Origin: Treponema sp.
GTDB taxonomy: Bacteria; Spirochaetota; Spirochaetia; Treponematales; Treponemataceae
NCBI GenBank assembly: GCA_024691105.1
Contig: JAILNY010000102.1
Location: 1-7,129, forward strand
Direction: 5' to 3'
Length of the DNA stretch: 7,129 nt
Shown here: piece after piece, positions 1 through 6,954 of the stretch
Layout: each line of letters begins with the position of its first letter
Position numbering within the stretch: the stretch's first letter is position 1
The notes under the pieces: generated by a model
Seen by the model: only the letters and a program-made list of their open reading frames with translations
Database searches by the model: none
What the model was told of the DNA's origin: nothing
Made by a program: the position numbers and the translations under genes

Positions 1-1859
1 TATTCAATCATCGTGCGGTTTATTTTTTCAATTCCGTCTTTATCAAAAGGCTTACTTAAAATTGAAACACGTGCGATTCCACTTGTAACTTCACCAGTTG
101 TGTAGTCAGGACCGACAAAACATTCAAAGCGCCGCTTTAAAGTTTCAAAGTCACCCGACGACTCTAAAACACATTCATAACAGCCATAAAAATCATTCGG
201 CTCAAGCGTAACAAGATGCCAGATATTTGCAGTCTTCTCTGGATTTTTTGAATACGCTCTTATCGCGCGTCCCCGCATCTGATTTGACAGCATAAAAGAT
301 CCCACATAACTTGCAAGAATCAAACTGTTAATACACGGAGAATCCCACCCTTCGCCTAAAAGCGCCTGCGTTCCAATCAAAATATTTACATAACCTTCTT
401 CAAACAAAAAAGACGCAAGAGCCATTTTCTCTTTATTACCGCCAGCAACCGTATAAACGCTGTAACCGGTTTTATTTATCGCAGAAGTCAAAACGCTATA
501 GCCGTTTTTTAAAATCATTTTTTCAAGCGATGAAGGAAGAATAACAACAGAACCAGAAACAACTCCGATTTTAATTTTTGTATTCTGATAAAGTTCATTA
601 AAAATCGAAACAACGCTTATATTATCGATTGCATAACCTTTTCCAATTTCTGAAAGACTTTCTTTTTTTATGTAATCTGCAAGAATCAAAAGTCTTAGAT
701 TCTCTCCAAGACTTTCGTATTCAGCGCCGGCAATTTTTGTAATACTGTGAAGTTTTCCTGTTGATGAGACAAGTTTTTTCTGAATTGAATCTGAAAGTGT
801 AAGACAAACTTTATTATGCAAATATGCATGATGCTTTCGTAAAATCTCGATTATGATTTTCTTTTCATCTTCATAGCACAAATCAGCTTCATCAATTAAA
901 AACTGAATTACCTCTTCAATCCTTTTTACAGTAATCCATTCCGAACTTCTTGTACCTGTAAGCTTTTTATAAAACATCTTGTCGCATTTATTTTTTTCAA
1001 GCAGATAAGAAAGCACTAGTCTGAACTGATAAAAGTTTTCATAAAAATATGTTTCTTTTGTATTTTTTATCGCTTCAATTCTTGCGGCAAGTTCAGACAA
1101 AAAAGGAAGATTATATATCTCATCGACTGCCTGCTGATTTTCCGTTCGATTCAGATTTATAATCTCCCGCTCTTTTTCAGACGGAAAATTAAAATAAATA
1201 TAATCCTGATGCGGACACAAAGTTCCGTCTTTTACAAGTTCAGGAACAAAAATTTCATCGTCAATTTCACCGCAGACCCCGATGTATCGCTTCCATTCAC
1301 CGGCAGTTGCATCATACGGCGGCGTTGCAGTAAGAGAAATAATTATTACATCACTTCCCAGCGTCTTTAGAAAAAATTCGAGAGACTTTTGCCATTCATT
1401 TTTAAGATGATGAGACTCATCAAGACAAATAATTTTAACTCCGGATTTTTGAACGAGTTTAAAAATATCGATATTTGAATAATCTATAGTTTCATCGTCA
1501 GATTCAGTCTTTACCTTTGCAATACAGGAATGAAGCGACTGATACGTGATTGAATTTATCAATGTAATTTCATTCAAATCATAAGAAACGTAATCATCGA
1601 TATTTTCATTTTCAGGTAAAAAGCATTCTTCAAAGCGCTGTCCCCACTGATGACGGATTGTCGTAGTCGGAGAAAGTATGATACAAGGAAATCCAAGGCG
1701 CCTTATAAGTTCAAGACCAAGAATTGTTTTTCCACTTCCTGGAGCTGCGACAATATTAATTCTTCCATCAGAAAGAAATTTTTCTGAATTATCAATAACA
1801 GACTGCTGATAATTCCTAAAAACGCCTTTAAACTTTATACCATCAAATGTTTTTATCAT
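1..1859 (-). CDS. SF2 DEAD/DEAH-box helicase family protein, C-terminus cut off by the left edge
   Basis: This is an open frame of 619 codons from ATG at 1859 with no stop before the window edge. Superfamily 2 helicase motifs appear in order. An RNYQQ segment (residues 15-19) resembles the usual N-terminal R-x-Y-Q. Walker A is APGSGKT (39-45), motif Ia is SPTTTIRHQW (63-72), motif II is DESHH (147-151), and motif III is SLTATPP (175-181). Motif V is GEGWDSP (502-508) and motif VI is QMRGRAIR (527-534), with the expected arginine fingers. The protein should therefore couple ATP hydrolysis to translocation or remodelling of nucleic acid in the cytoplasm. The layout resembles type III restriction Res-like helicases, but no nuclease or methylase partner is visible and the part after residue 534 is incomplete. 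A role in restriction, defence or repair is not supported. The start is chosen because the conserved N-terminal motif lies just downstream and a perfect -10 box lies 7 bases upstream. No Shine-Dalgarno is present. Confidence 0.93.
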   Translation of the reverse strand, partial: MIKTFDGIKFKGVFRNYQQSVIDNSEKFLSDGRINIVAAPGSGKTILGLELIRRLGFPCIILSPTTTIRHQWGQRFEECFLPENENIDDYVSYDLNEITLINSITYQSLHSCIAKVKTESDDETIDYSNIDIFKLVQKSGVKIICLDESHHLKNEWQKSLEFFLKTLGSDVIIISLTATPPYDATAGEWKRYIGVCGEIDDEIFVPELVKDGTLCPHQDYIYFNFPSEKEREIINLNRTENQQAVDEIYNLPFLSELAARIEAIKNTKETYFYENFYQFRLVLSYLLEKNKCDKMFYKKLTGTRSSEWITVKRIEEVIQFLIDEADLCYEDEKKIIIEILRKHHAYLHNKVCLTLSDSIQKKLVSSTGKLHSITKIAGAEYESLGENLRLLILADYIKKESLSEIGKGYAIDNISVVSIFNELYQNTKIKIGVVSGSVVILPSSLEKMILKNGYSVLTSAINKTGYSVYTVAGGNKEKMALASFLFEEGYVNILIGTQALLGEGWDSPCINSLILASYVGSFMLSNQMRGRAIRAYSKNPEKTANIWHLVTLEPNDFYGCYECVLESSGDFETLKRRFECFVGPDYTTGEVTSGIARVSILSKPFDKDGIEKINRTMIE

Positions 1860-1866
1860 AAAAAAA

Positions 1867-1896
1867 ATTATAATGAATGATGACTTTAAAAGTAAA
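1867..1896 (-). promoter_or_regulatory. Predicted promoter of the helicase gene, giving a leaderless mRNA
   Basis: On the minus strand a perfect TATAAT (1872-1867) is preceded by an 18-base spacer and TTTACT (1896-1891, four of six matches to the -35 consensus). Only seven T residues separate the -10 box from ATG at 1859. Transcription would thus start at or next to the first base of the start codon. It overlaps the plus-strand promoter of the next gene. Confidence 0.65.
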
Positions 1897-1908
1897 GTAT
1901 ATTAAAAT
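1880..1908 (+). promoter_or_regulatory. Predicted promoter of the SecD-head-like gene
   Basis: ATGACT (1880-1885, four of six) and TAAAAT (1903-1908, five of six) are separated by 17 bases. The predicted start near 1915 gives a leader of about 27 bases that includes the Shine-Dalgarno. The element lies largely on top of the divergent helicase promoter, so the two probably compete for polymerase. A second AT-rich box (TATATA, 1915-1920) is an alternative -10 without a good -35. Confidence 0.45.
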
Positions 1909-1930
1909 ACTCCGTATATAAAAAAGAGAT

Positions 1931-1934
1931 GGAG
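1931..1934 (+). promoter_or_regulatory. Shine-Dalgarno GGAG for the 1942 gene
   Basis: GGAG sits seven bases before ATG at 1942 and fixes this start. It contrasts with the divergent helicase gene, which has none. Confidence 0.8.
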
Positions 1935-1941
1935 AAAAAAC

Positions 1942-2829
1942 ATGAAAAAAATTTTTATTTTCCTTTCAATTCTTTTAATGACAAGCGCAGCATTTTGTGG
2001 AGATAAATCCTTATTAAAATTCCGCTTTGTAAATGAAGACGTAAATCCTAACGGACCAATTCCAGAAAACTGCGAAAAGATTACGGTCTACAACAATCTT
2101 GATAAAATTGAATATATCGTAGAAAAAGAAATCGTTTTTGACGGAAGTCACATCGAACAGATCCGCTTAGACCGCGACCAATATTTTTCGAGTCTGTACG
2201 AAATTAATCTTACTCTTGATGAAGAAGGCACAAGAATTTTTGCAGACCTGACAAGTAACAATATCAAAAGAAGACTCCTTGTACAAATTGACAATTCTTA
2301 TCTGTTCAGCGCAATAATCCAAATGCCAATTACTGGAGGTCAGGTAGCCTTAGCTGCAATGGACAACTTTACAATTCTGATGAAGTTAAAAGAAAACTTT
2401 GACTGCATTGATTACACAGGTATTAATTTTGATAATAAACAATTTGTAAAATTATCCATGAAGCCTGACAGTGCTAAGACAATAAATCAAAAAGATTTGA
2501 CAAAGGTCCTTTCAGCATTCCTTTATTATTACCAGCAAAATAATCCTGAATGGAAAACTTTTGTCCTCATCTCTGAGAATGACGAGTTTTTGAAAACTCT
2601 TGATATGTTAGAAGATGCAAGAAAAGAAAAATATAAAACAATTGACAAGTATGATATTTATATTGAAGAGCTTACAAAACCTGTTAACGCACCTGCTTTT
2701 TTATTCAAAAGACAGGATTTTATAGATATTCCCCTTATGGTAAAATTTGAAAACAGCGAAAACACTCTGGTCAAAAGCATCACTCTTGTTATAAATAAAA
2801 ATGGTGAATTTTTTGTAAAATCTTTTTAG
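1942..2829 (+). CDS. Exported protein with a stand-alone SecD/SecDF P1-head-like domain
   Basis: The 295-residue protein begins with a signal peptide (Lys-Lys then a hydrophobic core, residues 4-17). Cleavage is probably near Cys19; AAFC is a poor lipobox, so a lipoprotein is possible but uncertain. Residues about 57-140 resemble the periplasmic P1-head region of SecD. YIVEKEIVFDG (59-68 region) matches the family's Y-x-V-E-K-x-x-x-x-x-G entry. LTLDEEGTRIFADLT (90-104) matches the LTLDxEGAxxFAxLT helix start. RLLVQID followed by PITGGQV (129-135) matches the strand and the GG turn. No transmembrane segments typical of SecD follow, so this is not the translocase subunit. The remaining half (about 141-295) matches nothing I recognise; it is Lys/Asp/Glu-rich and probably globular. 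It has its own Shine-Dalgarno and promoter and converges on the acyltransferase with a 7-base gap. A role in the periplasm is inferred; the exact function is unknown. Confidence 0.85.
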   Translation: MKKIFIFLSILLMTSAAFCGDKSLLKFRFVNEDVNPNGPIPENCEKITVYNNLDKIEYIVEKEIVFDGSHIEQIRLDRDQYFSSLYEINLTLDEEGTRIFADLTSNNIKRRLLVQIDNSYLFSAIIQMPITGGQVALAAMDNFTILMKLKENFDCIDYTGINFDNKQFVKLSMKPDSAKTINQKDLTKVLSAFLYYYQQNNPEWKTFVLISENDEFLKTLDMLEDARKEKYKTIDKYDIYIEELTKPVNAPAFLFKRQDFIDIPLMVKFENSENTLVKSITLVINKNGEFFVKSF

Positions 2830-2836
2830 TTAAAAG

Positions 2837-4141
2837 TTAAATTTCTTTTGAAATATCGTAAAGTTTTTCTGCCAGGAACTGAATTTCTGTCGGATTAAAA
2901 TCCTCGTCATCTGAATATAAATAATAAGTTGAATCTTTACAGGATAAAACAACAGCACATCCATGACCACGATAATTATATTCAGTTTGAACAGATTCTC
3001 TTATTCTGTGCGAAAAGGTAATTGTAACTGTTCCATTTTCACAGAACTTCCAGTCCTTGGGAGTATAGTTATATTTTTTCTTAGGGCTGAAACTTAACAC
3101 AAAAGCATCATAATTAAAAACAAGAGTTCCTTCACCAAGATTTATAAAACCATGCTCATTCGGAAGTGCTTCGATCTTTACATTAAATTTCTTATTAACG
3201 CCATTCTTTTTTAATTCTTTAATAGCAGCATCTCGCTCTTTGTTATACCATTCAACCGGAAAAAATATTTTATCATCACAAATCAAATCACCCTTAGGCG
3301 TAAGCTTAAATTCTTTTTTGCACGAAGTACAAATGAGTTTGTCTCCTTCACTTTTCATCTTATATTTTGTTTTACACAACGCACAGGTATATAACGGAAG
3401 GTGAATTCCTTTAGCAAGATTTTTCCCTGTATATAAAAGTGAATTCTTTTTCTGCCAGTCATATTCATCGTAAGACAGAAGCTGTTCAATGGTTTTCTGA
3501 ATTATTTTTTCATCAGTATTAAGAAGTTCTTCTGCGGTATATGCAAGACGAAGTTCTGCTTCAAGTTTTCCGCTGCGGGTATTTTCTTCATCCCAAAAAG
3601 GATTTTTAAGATAACTTCCATGAATCAAAAGAATTACTAGCGGCGTATTATATTTTTCAGCATAATACTTTGCAAGCTTTCCCATGTTATCAGGAATTTT
3701 AGAAGTTAATCCGATATTCGAATGTCGCGACTCAGGAAAAATCACAACTGAATTCTTCTTTGAAAAAGCATAAGAAATATTTTTAACAACTGTGTAATCA
3801 GAAACATATCGTCTCTTTCCAATACAACCGAGAGCACGGTATAAAGATTTTCCAAAACCCGCAAAGCCTTCCATATCAGAAACATAAAATGCACGATGCG
3901 GAAAAAGAGCAAGCGGTGCAATATAATAATCAGAAAATCCCTGATGCATAGAAATGACAAGGTAAGGAGGTTTTATTCCTTTAAGACCTGTCTTTTTGAT
4001 TTTCAGTTTTGATTTAGACAAAGCCGTCATCAAAAGAGATCCGCCCCACATCAGTGGCAAAAGATAAAATGGAGTCCGCTTTGGCAAAACTGTCATATCA
4101 AACGGAGTCATATCTTCTTTTTTATTAATCAATGCACACAT
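2837..4141 (-). CDS. PlsC-like phospholipid acyltransferase with C-terminal zinc ribbon
   Basis: The 434-residue product has the LPLAT/PlsC core. SMHQGFSDY contains the catalytic HX4D (His66, Asp71). A basic patch GKRRYVSD (108-115) sits where the second block is expected, and FPESRHS (135-141) corresponds to the FPEGTRS substrate-binding block, with Gly replaced by Ser. Family members move an acyl chain onto glycerophosphate lipids at the cytoplasmic face of the membrane. Residues 22-40 are the only hydrophobic stretch and may anchor it. Past the catalytic domain lies CALC (253-256) and CTSC (271-274), a four-cysteine zinc ribbon, then about 160 residues of unknown type. This makes it much longer than the usual PlsC of about 240 residues. 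ATG at 4141 is preferred because of a -10 box six bases upstream; Met11 (4111) is a possible alternative start, with only a weak AGAAG before it. Substrate is not determinable from sequence. Confidence 0.88.
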   Translation of the reverse strand: MCALINKKEDMTPFDMTVLPKRTPFYLLPLMWGGSLLMTALSKSKLKIKKTGLKGIKPPYLVISMHQGFSDYYIAPLALFPHRAFYVSDMEGFAGFGKSLYRALGCIGKRRYVSDYTVVKNISYAFSKKNSVVIFPESRHSNIGLTSKIPDNMGKLAKYYAEKYNTPLVILLIHGSYLKNPFWDEENTRSGKLEAELRLAYTAEELLNTDEKIIQKTIEQLLSYDEYDWQKKNSLLYTGKNLAKGIHLPLYTCALCKTKYKMKSEGDKLICTSCKKEFKLTPKGDLICDDKIFFPVEWYNKERDAAIKELKKNGVNKKFNVKIEALPNEHGFINLGEGTLVFNYDAFVLSFSPKKKYNYTPKDWKFCENGTVTITFSHRIRESVQTEYNYRGHGCAVVLSCKDSTYYLYSDDEDFNPTEIQFLAEKLYDISKEI

Positions 4142-4147
4142 TGTTTT

Positions 4148-4156
4148 AGTATATCA
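4148..4156 (-). promoter_or_regulatory. Extended -10 promoter of the acyltransferase gene, leaderless
   Basis: On the minus strand TGATATACT reads as an extended -10 (TGn then TATACT, 4153-4148). Six bases (AAAACA) separate it from ATG at 4141, so transcription should begin at the start codon. No convincing -35 is seen, which is usual for extended -10 promoters. It shares the 46-base gap with the divergent promoter of the 4188 gene. Confidence 0.55.
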
Positions 4157-4171
4157 ATCAAAGGAACTTAG

Positions 4172-4180
4172 TGCTATAAT
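4172..4180 (+). promoter_or_regulatory. Extended -10 promoter of the 4188-5553 operon, leaderless
   Basis: TGCTATAAT is a perfect extended -10. Seven bases (AATTTTT) separate it from ATG at 4188, leaving no space for a leader or a Shine-Dalgarno. The same arrangement, nearly base for base, precedes the ArsC-like gene at 6955. Confidence 0.65.
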
Positions 4181-4187
4181 AATTTTT

Positions 4188-4865
4188 ATGACAAAGAAAA
4201 AAATATTACTGATTTTATTCGCAACATTCATTGCCGCTGCAAGCGCATTTGCAAAACGACTTCCGCCGCCAGAACTCGAGCCAATTACAGTTAACGGCCT
4301 TGAATACAATGTTGATTATCATATCTCTCCTTTTTCAGAAAGAGCATCTATAACCATAACAGACAACACCAATCCAGAAATTACCAGTGTCAGATTTGTA
4401 AAACTATACAGTAAAATTTTTATTCCTTTTTCAGAGACAGATGTTCAGTGGGTCTTTGTTAAAAAGATGGAATTAACGGACAACGACACAATTTGTTTTT
4501 ACAGAGAAGACAATAAGATTCATGAATTTAATCTTAAAGATGAATCTGTTAAAAAGAAAATATCAGCAAAATCTTTTAGAATAGCTGCAATTGAAATTGC
4601 AATTTTACTCTCTGCTGTTTTATTCGGATATACTATTTATCGTCTAATTAGTAGAGAATTACAAATACGAAGTAAAATTGCCATAGAAAGGACAAGAGAA
4701 TTATCTAAAACAGTGAAAGTTGAATCTCTTTATAAAAATGATTGCGAGTTTAGACGCATGATGTTAAAAAGAGATTTAGCCGCAGTAGGATTATTTTTTG
4801 TATTCCTCATAGTTTGTTTTATAATTATGTTAGTTGTCCGTTTGTTAAAAAAACATAACATATAA
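4188..4865 (+). CDS. Membrane-anchored exported protein of unknown function
   Basis: I do not recognise this 225-residue protein. A signal peptide covers residues 1-22, with predicted cleavage after AFA. The extracytoplasmic part (about 23-130) opens with a proline-rich RLPPPELEP and looks beta-rich. A first membrane segment spans about 132-153 and a second about 197-219. The loop between them (154-196) carries many Lys and Arg, so by the positive-inside rule it faces the cytoplasm and may form a helix (RELQIRSKIAIERTREL). It is the first gene of an operon: its stop ends ten bases before the ATG of the lipoprotein gene. No Shine-Dalgarno precedes it, only the -10 box. A partnership with the downstream lipoprotein in the envelope is inferred from the operon alone. 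Confidence 0.8.
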   Translation: MTKKKILLILFATFIAAASAFAKRLPPPELEPITVNGLEYNVDYHISPFSERASITITDNTNPEITSVRFVKLYSKIFIPFSETDVQWVFVKKMELTDNDTICFYREDNKIHEFNLKDESVKKKISAKSFRIAAIEIAILLSAVLFGYTIYRLISRELQIRSKIAIERTRELSKTVKVESLYKNDCEFRRMMLKRDLAAVGLFFVFLIVCFIIMLVVRLLKKHNI

Positions 4866-4869
4866 GGGA
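4864..4869 (+). promoter_or_regulatory. Shine-Dalgarno AAGGGA for the lipoprotein gene
   Basis: The site overlaps the last two bases of the upstream stop region and lies six bases before ATG at 4876. It supports translation of the second operon gene from its own initiation site. Confidence 0.7.
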
Positions 4870-4875
4870 ATAAAC

Positions 4876-5553
4876 ATGAAAAAACTTTTCATCCTTTTAT
4901 TCACATTATCATTCTTCATTTTTTTTGCATGTTCAGAAAGCGATCCTTTTTCAAAAGCGTTATCTCCGGGTGATACAATTACACTGAAAGGCTCTTTCCA
5001 GGTTTATAACGGTATGCCGCCAAACATCCGTTTTGTAACTGAACAAAACGAAGTTATCGGAATTGGAACAGAAGAAACCTGCGATAACGAAACAGTAAAC
5101 GACATTATAAAAAATCAGATTGATTCAGGTTGCATAATTAAAACAAAGACTGTTTTTAAATATGAAGAAGTTCAATATTATGATCCACCGTTAATGTGTT
5201 TTTCTGTTGTAAAGGTTAAAATTTTAAGTGCAGAAATATTACCAGATAATCTAAATATCAAAATTTCTAAAATTAAATTCAATAAAAAAAAGAATTGGGT
5301 AAAGGCGCAGATTGAAATTTCGAATGTTTCAAACGAAAATCAAAAATATTCAAACCAACTTTTGTTTTTGAACTATAAGGGAAAATCTTATCGTGCGTAT
5401 CTTGATTCAATTGCGAGCACTGTGATTGATTTTGACTTTATAGAAATTCCTGCCGGCAAAAAAATTAAAAAAGATATTTATTTTGCAGTTGAGGACTTAA
5501 TACAAAGTTGTGATGATATTGAAGCCTGTTCTTTTTCTTATTTTATGTTTTGA
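4876..5553 (+). CDS. Putative lipoprotein with C-terminal Ig-like (DUF4352-like) domain
   Basis: The 225-residue protein has a short basic start (MKK), a hydrophobic core rich in Phe (4-17) and the lipobox FFAC ending at Cys19, followed by Ser-Glu-Ser-Asp. It is thus probably lipidated and tethered to a membrane; spirochaete lipoboxes tolerate Phe. Residues about 28-118 begin with SPGDTITLKGSFQVY and alternate strand-like stretches, possibly an OB-type or beta-barrel fold, with three cysteines (69, 86, 108). Residues about 122-208 contain KAQIEISNVSNENQ and EIPAGKKIKKDIYFAV. That is the pattern of Ig-like DUF4352 domains, in which strands carry N-x-S turns and a late P-x-G-x-x turn. The family call is from memory of the pattern and is moderate. 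It is co-transcribed with the 4188 gene. Function unknown; surface or periplasmic ligand binding is a guess. Confidence 0.78.
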   Translation: MKKLFILLFTLSFFIFFACSESDPFSKALSPGDTITLKGSFQVYNGMPPNIRFVTEQNEVIGIGTEETCDNETVNDIIKNQIDSGCIIKTKTVFKYEEVQYYDPPLMCFSVVKVKILSAEILPDNLNIKISKIKFNKKKNWVKAQIEISNVSNENQKYSNQLLFLNYKGKSYRAYLDSIASTVIDFDFIEIPAGKKIKKDIYFAVEDLIQSCDDIEACSFSYFMF

Positions 5554-5606
5554 GCTTGATACATAAACTGAAGCAAATTAAAAAATCCATACTGATAAAA
5601 TAACAA
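5554..5606. other. Convergent gap between the lipoprotein and YARHG genes
   Basis: The 53 bases separate two convergent stops. A GCTT (5554-5557) and AAGC (5571-5574) could pair across a 13-base loop, followed by an A-rich run, but the stem is too weak to call a terminator on either strand. Confidence 0.4.
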
Positions 5607-6815
5607 TTATCTGTATTCCAAGAGTCGTTTGAGCATAAGTTTTTCTTCTATAGAGAAGTCAGCGTCTGATATTTCAGAAGTAGTAGGTTCGTACCAGTCA
5701 AACTTACTGAACTTCTGAGTCCAGCTTTCATTCTTAAACCTATAGCCGTGTATTGCGTAAATTGAATTGATTAAAAGCTGAGCATAAACTCCGGCTACCT
5801 TTGTCTTTGGCTGAAGCTCTGTAAAACCACTTTCGTACAATTTCCTGACCCAGGCATAAAATTTTTCTTTATTCGCAAACTCTGTGTACCCCCAGTCAGA
5901 ATCGAGATACTCATCATCAAGCCACCATTTTGAGTCGTTGCTGTATCCCGGTATTTTAAACAATTCATCTTTTATAAGAACATACGCAAACTCCTGAATT
6001 TCATCATCAGGAGAACGAATGGAAGATCTATATTCTGTTGCTTCCCATTCTTTTCGAGGTTCAATATTTTCTAAAACCCATGTGAGTACAGTTTCTTTGT
6101 TTTTCTTATCGTATTTTATAGATGTTGGTTTATAAGAAAAACACCCCCAGTGATAAGTCATGTTATCAATATCCCAGATGTAATTCCTTTTATAATTTTC
6201 CTCTACATAATATTTTATCCACTGATACTTATATTTTGAATGAAAAATAATTGTCGCTTTAGCGATTGTACTATACCATGAGCTTCCGGTTGAAAGAACA
6301 TAAGACCAGGTATCCCATGACAATCCGATACTGTCAGATCCAGTGTTATTACCGGCATTATATTCATCTACAACTTCCAGAGTCTGACCCGGTTCAAAAA
6401 CAAGTTCAGTTGTAAACCAGAAATCAAAAGAATTATAGACGTTTGCAGATACAATCAATTTTCGTTCGAGCTTTTTCCCATTGCAGGTACTTCTAAAATT
6501 ATAATATTCTTCTATTTCTTTTTTTGTTTTTTCATCATTTTTTAAAGGTTTTTCGTCTGCTCCGACTCCGACTTCTTCATACCATTTTACAGGAAATCCG
6601 ATGGTCACAGTCTTTTTTCCATCAGATAGATTTTTAAAATGAAAAGTTACCTTTACTTTGTTCTCCCAGATTTCTACAACCTCGTCCATCATTCGTATGT
6701 CGTTGGTATCCTTAATTGTAAATCCGCCGATTGTAGGTTCTATAAATCCGTGAGCATCATCTGCAAATGCAGTTCCCACCATAATCAAAAATAATATTGA
6801 TAGAATTTTTTTCAT
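5607..6815 (-). CDS. Secreted protein with DUF4424-like N-terminal region and C-terminal YARHG domain
   Basis: The 402-residue protein starts at ATG 6815, where GGAG lies six bases upstream. A TTG seven codons further upstream also stays in frame but would place a polar extension before the signal peptide, so it is rejected. The signal peptide is residues 1-18 (MKKILS..., cleavage after AFA, before DDAHGF). Residues about 30-75 (GGFTIKDTNDIRM, then KVTFHFKNLSD and TIGFP) match the DUF4424 pattern of GG-L, N-D-I-x-M, a V-x-F-x-F-x-N-x-S-D strand and an FP end. The middle is Trp/Tyr-rich and probably beta. The C-terminal part (about 345-395) has LLINSIYAIHGYRF then WYEP and SIEEK, the YARHG pattern (consensus Y-A-R-H-G; here the Arg is Ile). 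Both domains are of unknown function and extracytoplasmic. It is divergent from the ArsC-like gene. Confidence 0.87.
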   Translation of the reverse strand: MKKILSILFLIMVGTAFADDAHGFIEPTIGGFTIKDTNDIRMMDEVVEIWENKVKVTFHFKNLSDGKKTVTIGFPVKWYEEVGVGADEKPLKNDEKTKKEIEEYYNFRSTCNGKKLERKLIVSANVYNSFDFWFTTELVFEPGQTLEVVDEYNAGNNTGSDSIGLSWDTWSYVLSTGSSWYSTIAKATIIFHSKYKYQWIKYYVEENYKRNYIWDIDNMTYHWGCFSYKPTSIKYDKKNKETVLTWVLENIEPRKEWEATEYRSSIRSPDDEIQEFAYVLIKDELFKIPGYSNDSKWWLDDEYLDSDWGYTEFANKEKFYAWVRKLYESGFTELQPKTKVAGVYAQLLINSIYAIHGYRFKNESWTQKFSKFDWYEPTTSEISDADFSIEEKLMLKRLLEYR

Positions 6816-6821
6816 TTTTAT

Positions 6822-6825
6822 CTCC
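6822..6825 (-). promoter_or_regulatory. Shine-Dalgarno GGAG that fixes the start of the YARHG gene
   Basis: GGAG on the minus strand lies six bases before ATG at 6815. The in-frame TTG at 6836 has no comparable site upstream. Confidence 0.85.
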
Positions 6826-6869
6826 ACAAAATTCAACAGACATTCCCATGATGCTCATCAGTTTTGATT

Positions 6870-6899
6870 ATTATAAACCGGAACATAAATAAAAAACAA
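6870..6899 (-). promoter_or_regulatory. Predicted promoter of the YARHG-domain gene
   Basis: TATAAT (6875-6870) is preceded by 18 bases and TTGTTT (6899-6894). The predicted transcript starts near 6863 and has a leader of about 48 bases with a Shine-Dalgarno, unlike the leaderless genes here. The leader contains a 12-base inverted repeat (TGATG, two bases, CATCA, 6849-6860) too short to call a regulator. Confidence 0.55.
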
Positions 6900-6939
6900 T
6901 GTTTAATTTAAAAAGCTTTTAGACTGAATTAAATAATTA

Positions 6940-6948
6940 TGCTATAAT
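6940..6948 (+). promoter_or_regulatory. Extended -10 promoter of the ArsC-like gene, leaderless
   Basis: TGCTATAAT is followed by six bases (ATTTTT) and ATG at 6955. It matches the 4172-4180 element base for base in the -10 region. A mirror copy lies in the right arm of the palindrome (7042-7050), where it points left. Confidence 0.6.
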
Positions 6949-6954
6949 ATTTTT

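Noticed and set aside
1..1859. Restriction or anti-phage defence island
   Set aside because: Only the helicase would fit, and its neighbours are envelope and lipid genes; no methylase, nuclease or toxin is present.
2822..2836. CTTTT-TAGTT-AAAAG stem at the convergent stops
   Set aside because: Five A/T-dominated pairs with a single G:C pair are too weak to call a terminator.
3742..3960. A 72-codon frame on the minus strand
   Set aside because: It lies wholly inside the acyltransferase gene in another frame, is low in complexity (Ile/Leu/Phe-rich) and has no ribosome-binding site, so it is a shadow.
6816..6836. TTG start that would extend the secreted protein by seven residues
   Set aside because: The GGAG at 6822-6825 serves ATG 6815, and the signal peptide begins there; the added residues would precede it and are preceded by no Shine-Dalgarno.
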